DNA of 64,000 bases from Eledone cirrhosa (Eukaryota; Mollusca; Cephalopoda; Octopoda; Eledonidae): contig OZ024740.1 of assembly GCA_964016885.1 (NCBI GenBank), positions 8,638,450 through 8,702,449 of the forward strand, read 5' to 3'. A program made the position numbers and the translations under genes. Below, piece after piece: positions 39,883 to 54,279 of the stretch. A model generated the notes under the pieces. The model saw only the letters and a list, made by a program, of their open reading frames with translations. It did no database searches and was not told where the DNA came from. The first letter of the stretch is position 1; each line of letters opens with the position of its first letter.

Positions 39883-42800
39883 CAGTTTAGATTGGTATAT
39901 CAGTTTCGATTGGTATGTCAGTTTCAATTGGTATGTCAGTTTCGATTAGTATGTCAGTTTCAATTGGTATGTCAGTTTCGATTAGTTTATCAGTTTCTAT
40001 TGGTATGTCTGTTTCGATAGGTATGTCAGGTTTCTATAGGTATATCAGTTTCAATTGGTATGTCAGTTTCTATTGGAATGTCAGTTTCAATTGGTAGGTC
40101 AGTTTCTATTGGTATGTCAGTTTCGATTAGTATATCACTTTCTAATTGTATGTCAGTTTCGATAGGTATGTCAGGTTTCTATTGGTATATCAGTTTCAAT
40201 TGGTATGTCAGTTTCTATTGGAATGTCAGTTTCAATTGGTATGTCAGTTTCTATTGGTATATCAGTTTCGATTGGTATATCAGTTTCTATTGGTATGTCA
40301 GTTTCGATTGGTATGTCAGTTTCTATTGGTATATCAGTTTCTATTGGTATGTCTGTTTCTATTGGTATGTCAGATTCTATTGGTATATCAGTTTCGATTC
40401 GTTTATCAGTTCCGATTGGTATGTCAATTTCGATTGGTATATCAGTTCGGATTGGTATATCAGTTTCGATCGGTATGTCAGTTTCGATTGCTATGTCAGT
40501 TTCGATTGTCATATCAGTTTTGAATGGTATGTCAATCTTGATTGGTATGTCAATTTCGATTGGTATATCAGTTTCGATTAGTATGTCAGTTTCTATTGGG
40601 ATATCACTTTCGAATAGTATATCAGTTTCTATTGGTATGTCAGTTTCTAATGATATATCAGTTGCGATTAGTATATCAGTTTCTATTGGTATGTCAGTTT
40701 CGATTGGTATGTCAGTCTCGATTGTTATGTCAGTTTCAATTGTTATGTCAGTTTCGTTGGTATACCAGTTTCGATTGGTATATCAGTTTAGATTTGTATG
40801 TCAGTTTCGATTGGTATGTCAGTTTCGATAGGTATATCAGTTTCGATTGGTATGTCAGTTTCGACTGGTATATTAGTTTCGAATGGTATGTCAATCTTGA
40901 TTGGTATGTCAGTTTCGCATGGTATGTCAGTTTCTATTGTTATATCTGTTTCGATTGGTATGACAGTTTCGATTAGAATATCAGTTTCTATAAGTATGTC
41001 AGTTTCTATTGGTATATCAGTTTCGATTGGTATATGAGTTTCGATCGGTATGTCAGTCTCGGTTGGTATGTCAGTTTCTATTGGTATATCAGTTTCGTTT
41101 GTTATATCAGTTTCGATTAGTATGTCAGTTTCTATTGGTATGTCAGTTTGGATTAGTTTATCAGTTTCTATTGGTATGTCAATTTCGATTGGTACGTCAG
41201 TTTCTATTGGTATATCAGTTTCTATTGGTATATCAGTTTCTATTGTTATGTCAGTTTCGATTGTTATGTCAGTTTTGATTGGTATATCAGTTTAAATTGG
41301 TATGTCAGTTTCGATTGGTATGTCAGTTTCGATTGGTATATCAGTTTGGATTGGTATGTCAGTTTCGATTGGTATATCAGTTTCGAATGGTATGTCAATC
41401 TCGATTGGTATGTCTGTTTCGATTGGTATGACACTTTCTATTAGAATATCAGTTTCGTTTGATATATCAGTTTCTATTGGTATGTCAGTTTTGATTGGTA
41501 TGTCAGTTTCTATTGGTATATCAATTTCTATTGATATATCAGTTTCGATTAGTATGTCAGTTTCTATTGGTATATCAGTTTCGATTAATTTATCAGTTTC
41601 TATTGGTAGAAAGTTTTGATTGGTATGTCAGTTTCTATTGGTATATCAGTTTCTATTGGTATGTCTGTTTCTATTGGTATGTCTGTTTCTATTGGTATAT
41701 CAGTTTCGATTGGTTTATCAGTTCCGATTGGTATGTCAATTTTGATTGGTATATCAGTTTGGATTGGTATATCAGTTACGATCGGTATGTCAGTTTCGAT
41801 TGCTATGTCAGTTTCGATTGTTAGATCAGTTTTGAATGGTATGTCAATCTCGATTGGTATGTCAATTTCGATTGGTATATCAGTTTCGATTAGTATGTTA
41901 ATTTATATTGATATATCAGTTTCGATTGGTATATCAGTTGCGATTGGTATGTCAGTTTCTATTGGTATGTCAGTTTCTATTGGTATATCAGTTCCTGTTG
42001 TATATCAGTTTCGATTAGTATGTCAGTTTCGAATGGTATGTCAGTTTCTATTGGTATATCAGTTCCTATTGTATGTCAGTTTCGATTACTATATCAGTTT
42101 CTATTGGTATGTCAGTTTAGATTGGTATGTCAGTTTCTAATGGTATATCAGTTTCGATTGGTATGTTAGCTTCTATTGGTATGTCAGTTTCGATTAGTAT
42201 GTCAGTTTATATTGGTTTATCAGTTTCGGTTGGTATATCAGTTTAGATTGGTATGTAAGTTTCTATTGGTATGTCAGTTTCGATTAGTTTATCAGTTTCT
42301 ATTGGTATGTCAGTTTCGATTGATATGTCAGTTTCTATTGTTATATCAGTTTCTATTGGTATATCTGTATCTGTTGGTATATCAGTTTAGATTGGTATAT
42401 CAGTTTCGATTGGTATGTCAGTTTCAATTGGTATGTCAGTTTCGATTAGTATGTCAGTTTCAATTGGTATGTCAGTTTCGATTAGTTTATCAGTTTCTAT
42501 TGGTATGTCTGTTTCGATAGGTATGTCAGGTTTCTATAGGTATATCAGTTTCAATTGGTATGTCAGTTTCTATTGGAATGTCAGTTTCAATTGGTAGGTC
42601 AGTTTCTATTGGTATGACAGTTTCGATTAGTATATCACTTTCTAATTGTATGTCAGTTTCGATAGGTATGTCAGGTTTCTATTGGTATATCAGTTTCAAT
42701 TGGTATGACAGTTTCTATTGGAATGTCAGTTTCAATTGGTATGTCAGTTTCTATTGGTATATCAGTTTCGATTGGTATATCAGTTTCTATTGGTATGTCA

Positions 42801-43745
42801 GTTTCGATTGGTATGTCAGTTTCTATTGGTATATCAGTTTCTATTGGTATGTCTGTTTCTATTGGTATGTCAGATTCTATTGGTATATCAGTTTCGATTC
42901 GTTTATCAGTTCCGATTGGTATGTCAATTTCGATTGGTATATCAGTTCGGATTGGTATATCAGTTTCGATCGGTATGTCAGTTTCGATTGCTATGTCAGT
43001 TTCGATTGTCATATCAGTTTTGAATGGTATGTCAATCTTGATTGGTATGTCAATTTCGATTGGTATATCAGTTTCGATTAGTATGTCAGTTTCTATTGGG
43101 ATATCACTTTCGAATAGTATATCAGTTTCTATTGGTATGTCAGTTTCTAATGATATATCAGTTGCGATTAGTATATCAGTTTCTATTGGTATGTCAGTTT
43201 CGATTGGTATGTCAGTCTCGATTGTTATGTGAGTTTCAATTGTTATGTCAGTTTCGTTGGTATACCAGTTTCGATTGGTATATCAGTTTAGATTTGTATG
43301 TCAGTTTCGATTGGTATGTCAGTTTCGATAGGTATATCAGTTTCGATTGGTATGTCAGTTTCGACTGGTATATTAGTTTCGAATGGTATGTCAATCTTGA
43401 TTGGTATGTCAGTTTCGCATGGTATGTCAGTTTCTATTGTTATATCTGTTTCGATTGGTATGACAGTTTCGATTAGAATATCAGTTTCTATAAGTATGTC
43501 AGTTTCTATTGGTATATCAGTTTCGATTGGTATATGAGTTTCGATCGGTATGTCAGTCTCGGTTGGTATGTCAGTTTCTATTGGTATATCAGTTTCGTTT
43601 GTTATATCAGTTTCGATTAGTATGTCAGTTTCTATTGGTATGTCAGTTTGGATTAGTTTATCAGTTTCTATTGGTATGTCAATTTCGATTGGTACGTCAG
43701 TTTCTATTGGTATATCAGTTTCTATTGGTATATCAGTTTCTATTG
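38746..43745 (+). repeat. 2500-bp tandem duplication (two copies)
   Basis: Copies 38746-41245 and 41246-43745 with an offset of exactly 2500. Single-base differences noticed are 39823/42323 (G/A), 40117/42617 (T/A), 40208/42708 (T/A) and 40731/43231 (C/G). The first copy overlaps the end of the 6348-bp unit 2, so the duplications are nested and can be ordered in time. Confidence 0.9.
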
Positions 43746-46700
43746 GTATGTCAGTTTCGATTGGTATGTCAGACTCGATTGTTATGTCAGTTTCGATTGG
43801 TATGTCAGTTTCGATTGGTATATCAGTTTCGATTGGTATGTCAGTTTCGATTGGTATGTCAGTTTCGATTGGTATATCAGTTTCGATTGGTATATCAGTT
43901 TCGATTGGTATGTCAGTTTCGATTGGTATGTCAGACTCGATTGTTATATCAGTTTCGATTGGTATGTCAGTTTCGATTGGTATACGAGTTTCGATTGGTA
44001 TGTCAGTTTAGATTGGTATGTCAGTTTCGATTGGTATATGAGTTTCGAATGGTATGTCAATCTCGATTGGTATGTCTGTTTCTATTGGTATGTCTGTTTC
44101 GATTGAAATATCAGTTCCGATTGGAATGTCAATTTCTATTGGTATGTCAGTTTGGATTGGTATATCAGTTTCGATCGGTATGTCAGTTTCGATTGCTATG
44201 TCAGTTTCGATTGTTACATCAGTTTTGAATGGTATGTCAATCTCGATTGGTATGACAATTTCGATTGGTATATCAGTTTCTGTTGGTATGTCAGTTCTGA
44301 TTGGTACTTCAGTTTCTATTGGTATATCAGTTTCGATTGATATATCAGTTTCGATTAGTATGTCAGTTTCTATTGGTATGTCAGTTTCGATTAGTTTATC
44401 AGTTTCTATTGGTATGTCAGTTTTCGATTTGTATGTCAGTTTCTATTGATATATCAGTTTCTATTCGTATGTCTGTTTCTATTGGTATGTCTGTTTCTAT
44501 TTGTATATCAGTTTCGATTGGTATATCAATTCCGATTGGTATGTCAATTTCGATTGGTATGTCAGTTTGGATTGGTATATCAGTTTCGATCGGTATGTCA
44601 GTTTTGATTGGTATGTCAATTTCGATTGGTATATCAGTTTCGATTAGTATGTCAGTTTCTATTAGTATGTCAGTTTCGATTGATATATCAGTTTCGATTT
44701 GTATGTCAGTTTCTATTGGTATGTCTGTTTCTATTGGTATATCAGTTTCTATTGGTATGTCTGTTTCTATTGGTATGTCTGTTTCTATTGGTTTATCAGT
44801 TCCGATTGGTATGTCAGTTTCTATTGGTATGTCTGTTTCTATTGCTATATCAGTTTTGATTGGTATATCAGTTTCGATTGGTATATCAGTTTCGATTGGT
44901 ATGTCAATTTCGATTGGTATATCAGTTTTGAATGGAATGTCAATCTCGATTGGTATGTCAATTTCGATTGGTATATCAGTTTCGATTAGTATGTCAGTTT
45001 CTATTGGGATATCAGTTTCGAATGGTATATCAGTTTCAATTGGTATGTCAGTTTCTATTGGAATGTCAGTTTCAATTGGAAGGTTAGTTTCTATTGGTAT
45101 GTCAGTTTCGATTAGTATATCAGTTTCTATTGGTATGTCAGTCTCGATTGGTATGTCAGTCTCGATTGTTATGTCAGTTTCGATTGTTATGTCAGTTTCG
45201 ATTGGTATACCAGTTTCGATTGGTATATCAGTTTAAATTGGTATGTCAGTTTCGATTGGTATGTCAGTTTCGATTGGTATATCAGTTTGGATTGGTATGT
45301 CAGTTTCGATTGGTATATCAGTTTCGAATGGTATGTCAATCTCGATTGGTATGTCAGTTTCGAATGGTATGTCAGTTTTGAATGGTATGTCAGTTTCTAT
45401 TGGTATGTCTGTTTCGATTGGTATGACACTTTCTATTAGAATATCAGTTTCGTTTGATATATCAGTTTCTATTGGTATGTCAGTTTTGATTGGTATGTCA
45501 GTTTCTATTGGTATATCAATTTCTATTGATATATCAGTTTCGATTAGTATGTCAGTTTCTATTGGTATATCAGTTTCGATTAATTTATCAGTTTCTATTG
45601 GTAGTCAGTTTCGATTGGTATGTCAGTTTCTATTGGTATATCAGTTTCTATTGGTATGTCTGTTTCTATTGGTATGTCTGTTTCTATTGGTATATCAGTT
45701 TCGATTGGTTTATCAGTTCCGATTGGTATGTCAATTTCGATTGGTATATCAGTTTGGATTGGTATATCAGTTACGATCGGTATGTCAGTTTCGATTGCTA
45801 TGTCAGTTTCGATTGTTATATCAATTTAGAATGGTATGTCAATCTCGATTAGTATGTCAATTTCGATTGGTATATCAGTTTCGATTAGTATGTTAATTTC
45901 TATTGATATATCAGTTTCGATTGGTATATCAGTTGCGATTGGTATGTCAGTTTCTATTGGTATGTCTGTTTCTATTGCTATATCAGTTGTGATTGGTATA
46001 TCAGTTTCGATTGGTATATCAGTGTCGATTGGTATGTCAATTTCGATTGGTATATCAGTTTCGATTAGTATGTCAATTTCTATTGGGATATCACTTTCGA
46101 ATGGTATATCAGTTTCAATTGGTATGTCAGTTTCGATTAGTATATCAGTTTCTATTGGTATGTCAGTTTCGATTGGTATGTCAGTCTCGATTTTTATGTC
46201 AGTTTCGATTGTTATGTCAGTTTCGTTGGTATACCAGTTTCGATTGGTATATCAGTTTAGATTGGTATGTCAGTTTCGATTGGTAAGTCAGTTTCGATTG
46301 GTATATCAGTTTCGATTGGTATGTCAGTTTCGATTGGTATATCAGTTTCGAATGGTATGTCAATCTCGATTGGTATGTCAGTTTCGAATGGTATGTCAGT
46401 TTCTATTGTTATATCTGCTTCGATTGGTATGACAGTTTCGATTAGAAAATCAGTTTCTATAAGTATGTCAGTTTCTATTGGTATATCAGTTTCGATTGGT
46501 ATATCAGTTTCGATTGGTATGTCAGTTTCTATTGGTATATCAGTTTCGTTTGTTATATCAGTTTCGATTAGTACGTCAGTTTCTATTGGTATGTCACTTT
46601 CGATTGGTATGTCAGTTTCTATTGGTATATCAGTTTCTATTGGTATATCAGTTTCTATTGGTATGTCTGTTTCTATTGCTATATCAGTTTCGATTGGTAT

Positions 46701-49540
46701 ATCAGTTTCGATTAATATATCAGTTTCGATTGGTATGTCAGTTTCGAATGATATGTCAGTTTCGAATGGTATGTCAGTTTCTATTGGTATGTCTGTTTCG
46801 GTTGGTATGACACTTTCTATTAGAATATCAGTTACGTTTGATATATCAGTTTCTATTGGTATGTCAGTTTTGATTGGTATGTCAGTTTCTATTGGTATAT
46901 CAATTTCTATTGATATATCACTTTCGATTAGTATGTCAGTTTCTATTGGTATATCAGTTTCGATTAATTTATCAGTTTCTATTGGTAGTCAGTTTCGATT
47001 GGTATGTCAGTTTCTATTGGTATATCAGGTTCTATTGGTATGTCTGTTTCTATTGGTATGTCTGTTTCTATTGGTTCATCAGTTCCGACTGGTGTGTCAA
47101 TTTCGATTGGTATATCAATTTGGATTGGTATATCAGTTTCGATCGGTATGTCAGTTTCGATTGCTATGTCAGTTTAGATTGTTATATCAGTTTTGAATGG
47201 TATGTCAATCTCGATTGGTATGTCAATTTCGATTGGTATATCAGTTTCGATTAGTATGTTAATTTCTATTGATATATCAGTTTCGATTGGTATATCAGTT
47301 GCGATTGGTATGTCAGTTTCTATTGGTATGTCTGTTTCTATTGCTATATCAGTTTTGATTAGTATATCAGTTTCGATTGGTATATCAGTGTCGATTGGTA
47401 TGTCAATTTTGATAGGTATATCAGTTTCGATTAGTATGTCAGTTTCTATTGGGATATCACTTTCGAATGGTATATCAGTTTCAATTGGTATGTCAGTTTC
47501 TAATGATATATCAGTTTCTATTGGTATGTCAGTTTCTATTGGTATATCAGTTTCAATTGGTATGTCAGTTTCGATTAGTATATCAGTTTCTATTGGTATG
47601 TCAGTTTCGATTGGTATGTCAGTCTTGATTGTTATGTCAGTTTCGATTGTCATGTCAGTTTCGTTGGTATACCAGTTTCGAATGGTATGTCAATCTCGAT
47701 TGGTATGTCAGTTTCGAATGGTATGTCAGTTACTATTGTTATATCTGCTTCGATTGGTATGATAGTTTCGATTAGAAAATCAGTTTCTATAAGTATGTCA
47801 GTTTCTATTGGTATATCAGTTTCGATTGGTATATCAGTTTCGATTGGTATGTCAGTTTCTATTGGTATATCAATTTCGTTTGTTATATCAGTTTCGATTA
47901 GTACGTCAGTTTCTATTGCTATGTCAGTTTCGATTAGTTCATCAGTTTCTATTGGTATGTCAGTTTCGATTGGTATGTCAGTTTCTATTGGTATATCAGT
48001 TTCTATTGGTATATCAGTTTCTATTGGTATGTCTGTTTCTATTGCTATATCAGCTTCGATTGGTATATCAGTTTCGATTAATATATCAGTTTCGTTTGGT
48101 ATGTCAGTTTCGATTGGTATGTCAGACTCGATTGTTATGTCAGTTTCGATTGGTATGTCAGTTCCGATTGGTATACGAGTTTCGATTGGTATATCAGTTT
48201 AGATTTGTATGTCAGTTTCGATTGGTATATCAGTTTCGAATGGTATGTCAATCTCGATTGGTATGTCTGTTTCTATTGGTATGTCTGTTTCGATTGAAAT
48301 ATCAGTTCCGATTGGTATGTCAATTTCGACTGGTATGTCAGTTTGGATTGGTATATCAGTTTCGATCGGTATGTCAGTTTCGATTGCTATGTCAGTTTCA
48401 ATTGTTATATCAGTTTTGAATGGTATGTCAATCTCGATTGGTATGTCAATTTCGATTGCTATATCAGTTTCGATTAGTATGTCAGTTTCTATTGGTATAT
48501 CAGTTTCGGTTGGTATATCAGTTTCTGTTCGTATGTCAGTTTTCGATTGGTATGTCAGTTTCTATTGGTATATCAGTTTCTATTGGTATGTCTGTTTCTA
48601 TTGGTATGTCTGTTTCTATTTGTATATCAGTTTCGATTGGTATATCAATTCCGATTGGTATGTCAATTTCGATTGGTATGTCAATTTGGATTGGTATATC
48701 AGTTTCGATCGGTATGTCAGTTTCGATTGGTATGTCAATTTCGATTTGTATATCAGTTTCGATTAGTATGTCAGTTTCTATTGATATATCAATTTCGATT
48801 GGTATATCAGTTTCGATTAGTATGTCAGTTTCTATTGGGATATCAGTTTCGAATGGTATATCAGTTTCAATTGGTATGTCAGTTTCTATTGGAATGTCAG
48901 TTTCAATTGGTAGGTTAGTTTCTATTGGTATGTCAGTTTCGATTAGTATATGAGTTTCTATTGGTATGTCAGTCTCGATTGGTATGTCAGTCTCGATTGT
49001 TATGTCAGTTTCGATTGTTATGTCAGTTTCGATTGGTATACCAGTTTCGAGTGGTATATTAGTTTAAATTGGTATGTCAGTTTCGATTGGTATGTCAGTT
49101 TCGATTGGTATATCAGTTTGGATTGGTATGTCAGTTTCGATTGGTATATCAGTTTCGAATGGTATGTCAATCTCAATTGGTATGTCAGTTTCGAATGGTA
49201 TGTCAGTTTTGAATGGTATGTCAGTTTCTATTGGTATGTCTGTTTCGATTAGTATGACACTTTCTATTAGAATATCAGTTTCGTTTGATATATCAGTTTC
49301 TATTGGTATGTCAGTTTTGATTGGTATGTCAGTTTCTATTGGTATATCAATTTCTATTGATATATCAGTTTCGATTAGTATGTCAGTTTCTATTGGTATA
49401 TCAGTTTCCATTAATTTATCAGTTTCTATTGGTACTCAGTTTCGATTGGCATGTCAGTTTCTATTGGTATATCAGTTTCTATTGGTATGTCAGTTTCAAT
49501 TGCTATGTCAGTTTCGATTGTTATATCAGTTTTAAATGGT
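41265..49540 (+). repeat. 8.3-kb higher-order block, copy of about 22575-31540
   Basis: Markers from 22612 to 26691 recur at +18690 (41302 to 45381), and those from 27237 to about 31529 at +18006 (45243 to 49535). The 684-bp change in offset equals the tandem duplication at 26012-27379. The block ends near 49540, where TTTTAAATGG and GGTTAATCAG replace the expected monomers. A few substitutions are visible (25683/44373, and 49251 versus 31245). Confidence 0.88.
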
Positions 49541-52500
49541 ATGTCAATCTCGATTGGTATGTCAATTTCGATTGGTTAATCAGTTTCGATTAGTATGTTA
49601 ATTTCTATTGATATATCAGTTTCGATTGGTATATCAGTTGCGATTGGTATGTCAGTTTCTATTGGTATGTCTGTTTCTATTGCTATATCAGTTGTGATTG
49701 GTATATCAGTTTCGATTGTTATATCAGTGTCGATTGGTATGTCAATTTCGATTGGTATATCAGTTTCGATTAGTATGTCAGTTTCTATTGGGATATCACT
49801 TTCGAATGGTATATCAGTTTCAATTGGTATGTCAGTTTCTAATGATATATCAGTTTCTATTGGTATGTCAGTTTCTATTGGTATATCAGTTTCAATTGGT
49901 ATGTCAGTTTCGATTAGTATATCAGTTTCTATTGGTATGTCAGTTTCGATTGGTATGTCAGTCTCAATTGTTATGTCAGTTTCGATTGTTATGTCAGTTT
50001 CGTTGGTATACCAGTTTTGATTGGTATATCAGTTTAGATTGGTATGTAAGTTTCGATTGGTAAGTCAGTTTCGATTGGTATATCAGTTTCGATTTGTATG
50101 TCAGTTTCTATTGGTATATCAGTTTCTATTGGTATATCAGTTTCGATTGGTATGTCAGTTTCTATTGGTATATCAATTTCGTTTGTTATATCAGTTTCGA
50201 TTAGTACGTCAGTTTCTATTGGTATGTCAGTTTCGATTAGTTTATCAGTTTCTATTGGTATGTCAGTTTTGATTGGTATGTCAGTTTCTATTGGTATATC
50301 AGTTTCTATTGGTATGTCTGTTTCTATTGCTATATCAGCTTCGATTGGTATATCAGTTTCGATTGGTATGTCAGTTTCGATTGGTATGTCTGACTCGATT
50401 GTTATGTCAGTTTCGATTGGTATGTCAGTTCCGATTGGTATACGAGTTTCGATTGGTATATCAGTTTAGATTTGTATGTCAGTTTCGATTGGTATATCAG
50501 TTTCGAATGGTATGTCAATCTCGGTTGGTATGTCTGTTTCTATTGGTATGTCTGTTTCGATTGAAATATCATTTCCAATTGGTATGTCAATTTCGACTGG
50601 TATGTCAGTTTGGATTGGTATATCAGTTTCGATCGGTATGTCAGTTTCGATTGCTATGTCAGTTTCAATTGTTATATCAGTTTTGAATGGTATGTCAATC
50701 TCGATTGGTATGTCAATTTCGATTGCTATGTCAGTTTCGATTAGTATGTCAGTTTCTATTGGTATATCAGTTTCGATTGGTATATCAGTTTCTGTTGGTA
50801 TGTCAGTTTTCGATTGGTATGTCAGTTTCTATTGGTATATCAGTTTCTATTGGTATGTCTGTTTCTATTGGTATGTCTGTTTCTATTTGTATATCAGTTT
50901 CGATTGGTATATCAATTCCGATTGGTATGTCAATTTCGATTGGTATGTCAATTTGGATTGGTATATCAGTTTCGATCGGTATGTCAGTTTCGATTGGTAT
51001 GTCAATTTCGACTTGTATATCAGTTTCGATTAGTATGTCAGTTTCTATTGATATATCAATTTCGATTGGTATATCAGTTTCGATTAGTATGTCAGTTTCT
51101 ATTGGGATATCAGTTTCGAATGGTATATCAGTTTCAATTGGTATGTCAGTTTCTATTGGAATGTCAGTTTCAATTGGTAGGTTAGTTTCTATTGGTATGG
51201 CAGTTTCGATTAGTATATCAGTTTCTATTGGTATGTCAGTCTCGATTGGTATGTCAGTCTCGATTGTTATGTCAGTTTCGATTGTTATGTCAGTTTCGAT
51301 TGGTATACCAGTTTCGATTGGTATATCAGTTTCGATTGGTATGTCAGTTTCTATTGGTATATCAGTGTCGTTTGATAGATCAGTTTCGATTAGTATGTCA
51401 GTTTCTATTGGTATGTCAGTTGCGATTAGTTTATCAGTCTCTATTGGTATGTCAGTTTCGATTGGTGTGTCAGTTTCTATTGTTATATCAGTTTCTATTG
51501 GAATATCTGTATCTATTGGTATATCAGTTTCGATTGGTATGTAAGTTTCGATTAGTATATAAGTTTCTATAAGTATGTCAGTTTCTATTGGTATGTCAGT
51601 TTGGGATTGGTATGTCAGTTTCAATTAGTATGTCAGTTTCTATTGGTATGTCAGTTTTGATTAGTTTATCAGTTTCTATTGGTATGTCAGTTTCGATACG
51701 TATGTCACGTTTCTATTGGTATATCAGTTTCAATTGGTATGTCAGTTTCTATTGGAATGTCAGTTTCAATTGGTAGGTCAGTTTCTATTGGTATGTCAGT
51801 TTCGATTAGTCTATCAGTTTCTATTTGTATGTCAGTTTCAATACGTATGTCAGGTTTCTATTGGTATATCCGTTTCAATTGGTATGTCAGTTTCTATTGG
51901 AATGTCAGTTTCAATTGGTATGTCAGTTTCTATTGGTATACCAGTTTCGATTGGTATATCAGTTTAGATTGGTATGTCAGTTTCGATTGGTATATCAGTT
52001 TCGAATGGTATGTCAATCTCGATTGGTATGTCAGTTTCGAATGGTATGTCAGTTTCTATTGGTATATCATATTCGATTGGTATGACACTTTCAATTTGTA
52101 TATCAGTTTCTATAAGTATGTCAGTTTCTATTGGTATATCAGTTTCGATTGGTATATCAGTTTCTATTGGTATGTCAGTTTTTATTGGTATGTCAGTTTC
52201 TATTGGTATATAAATTTCTATTGATATATCAGTTTCGATTAGTATGTCAGTTTCTATTGTTATATCAGTTTCGATTAATTTATCAGTTTCTATTGGTACG
52301 TCAGTTTCGATTGGTATGTCAGTTTCTCTTGGTATATCAGTTTCAATTGGTATGACTGATTCTATTGGTATGTCTGTTTCTATTGGTATATCAGTTTCGA
52401 TTGGTTTATCATTACTGATTGGTATGTCAATTTCGATTGGTATATCAGTTTGGATTGGTATTTCAGTTTCGATTAGTATGTCAGTTTCTATTGATATATC

Positions 52501-54279
52501 AATTTCGATTGGTATATCAGTTTCGATTAGTATGTCAGTTTCTATTGGGATATCAGTTTCGAATGGTATATCAGTTTCAATCGGTATGTCAGTTTCTATT
52601 GGAATATCAGTTTCAATTCGTAGGTCAGTTTCTATTGGTATGTCAGTTTCAATTAGTATATCAGTTTCTATTGGTATGTCAGTTTCGATAGTTATGTCAG
52701 TTTCGATTGTTATGTCAGTTTTGATTGGTATACCAGTTTCGATTGGTATATCAGTTTAAATTGGTATGTCAGTTTTGATTGGTATGTCAGTTTCGATTGG
52801 TATATCAGTTTGGATTGGTATGTCAGTTTCGATTGGTATATCAGTTTCTAATGTTATGTCAATCTCGATTGGTATATTCAGTTTCGAATGGTACGTCAGT
52901 TTCTATTGGTATGTCTGTTTCGATTGGTATCACAGTTTCTATTAGAATATCCGTTTCTATAAGTATATCAGTTTCTTTAAGTATATCAGTTTCGATTGGT
53001 ATATCAGTTTCGATTGGTATGTCAGTTTCGATTGGTATGTCAGTTTCTATTGGTATATCAGTTTCGTTTGATATATCAGTTTTGATTAGTATGTCAGTTT
53101 CTATTGGTATGTCAGTTGCTATTAGTTTATCAGTCTCTATTGGTATGTCAGTTTCGATTGGTGTGTCAGTTTCTATTGTTATATCAGTTTCTATTGGTAT
53201 ATCAGTTTCTATTGGTATGTCTGTTTCTATTGCTATATCAGCTTCGATTGGTATATCAGTTTCGATTAATATATCAGTTTAGATTGGTATGTCAGTTTCG
53301 ATTGGTATGTCAGACTCGATTGTTATGTCAGTTTCGATTGGTATGTCAGTTCCGATTGGTATACGAGTTTCGATTGGTATATCAGTTTAGATTTGTATGT
53401 CAGTTTCGATTGGTATATCAGTTCCGATTGGTATGTCAATTTCGACTGGTATGTCTGTTTCTATTGGTATGTCAGTTTCGATTGGTATATCCGTTCCGAT
53501 TGGTATATCAATCTTGATTGGTATGTCTGTTTCTATTGGTATGTCTGTTTCGATTGAAATATCAGTTCCGATTGGTATGTCAATTTCGACTGGTATGTCA
53601 GTTTGGATTGGTATATCAGTTTCGATTGGTATGTCAGTTTCGATTGCTATGTCAGTTTCAATTGTTATATCAGTTTTGAATGGTATGTCAATCTCGATTG
53701 GTATGTCAATTTCTATTGCTATATCAGTTTCGATTAGTATGTCAGTTTCTATTGGTATATCAGTTTCGATTGGTATATCAGTTTCTGTTGGTATGTCAGT
53801 TTTCGATTGGTATGTCAGTTTCTATTGGTATACCAGTTTCTATTGGTATGTCTGTTTCTATTGGTATGTCTGTTTCTATTTGTATATCAGTTTCGATTGG
53901 TATATCAATTCCGATTGGTATGTCAATTTCGATTGGTATGTCAATTTGGATTGGTATATCAGTTTTGATCGCTATGTCAGTTTCGATTGGTATGTCAATT
54001 TCGATTTGTATATCAGTTTCGATTAGTATGTCAGTTTCTATTGATATATCAATTTCGATTGGTATATCAGTTTCGATTAGTATGTCAGTTTCTATTGGAA
54101 TGTCAGTTTCAATTGGTAGGTTAGTTTCTATTGGTATGTCAGTTTCGATTAGTATATCAGTTTCTATTGGTATGTCAGTCTCGATTGGTATGTCAGTGTC
54201 GATTGTTATGTCAGTTTCGATTGTTATGTCATTTTCGATTGGTATACCAGTTTCGATTGGTATATCAGTTTAAATTGGT

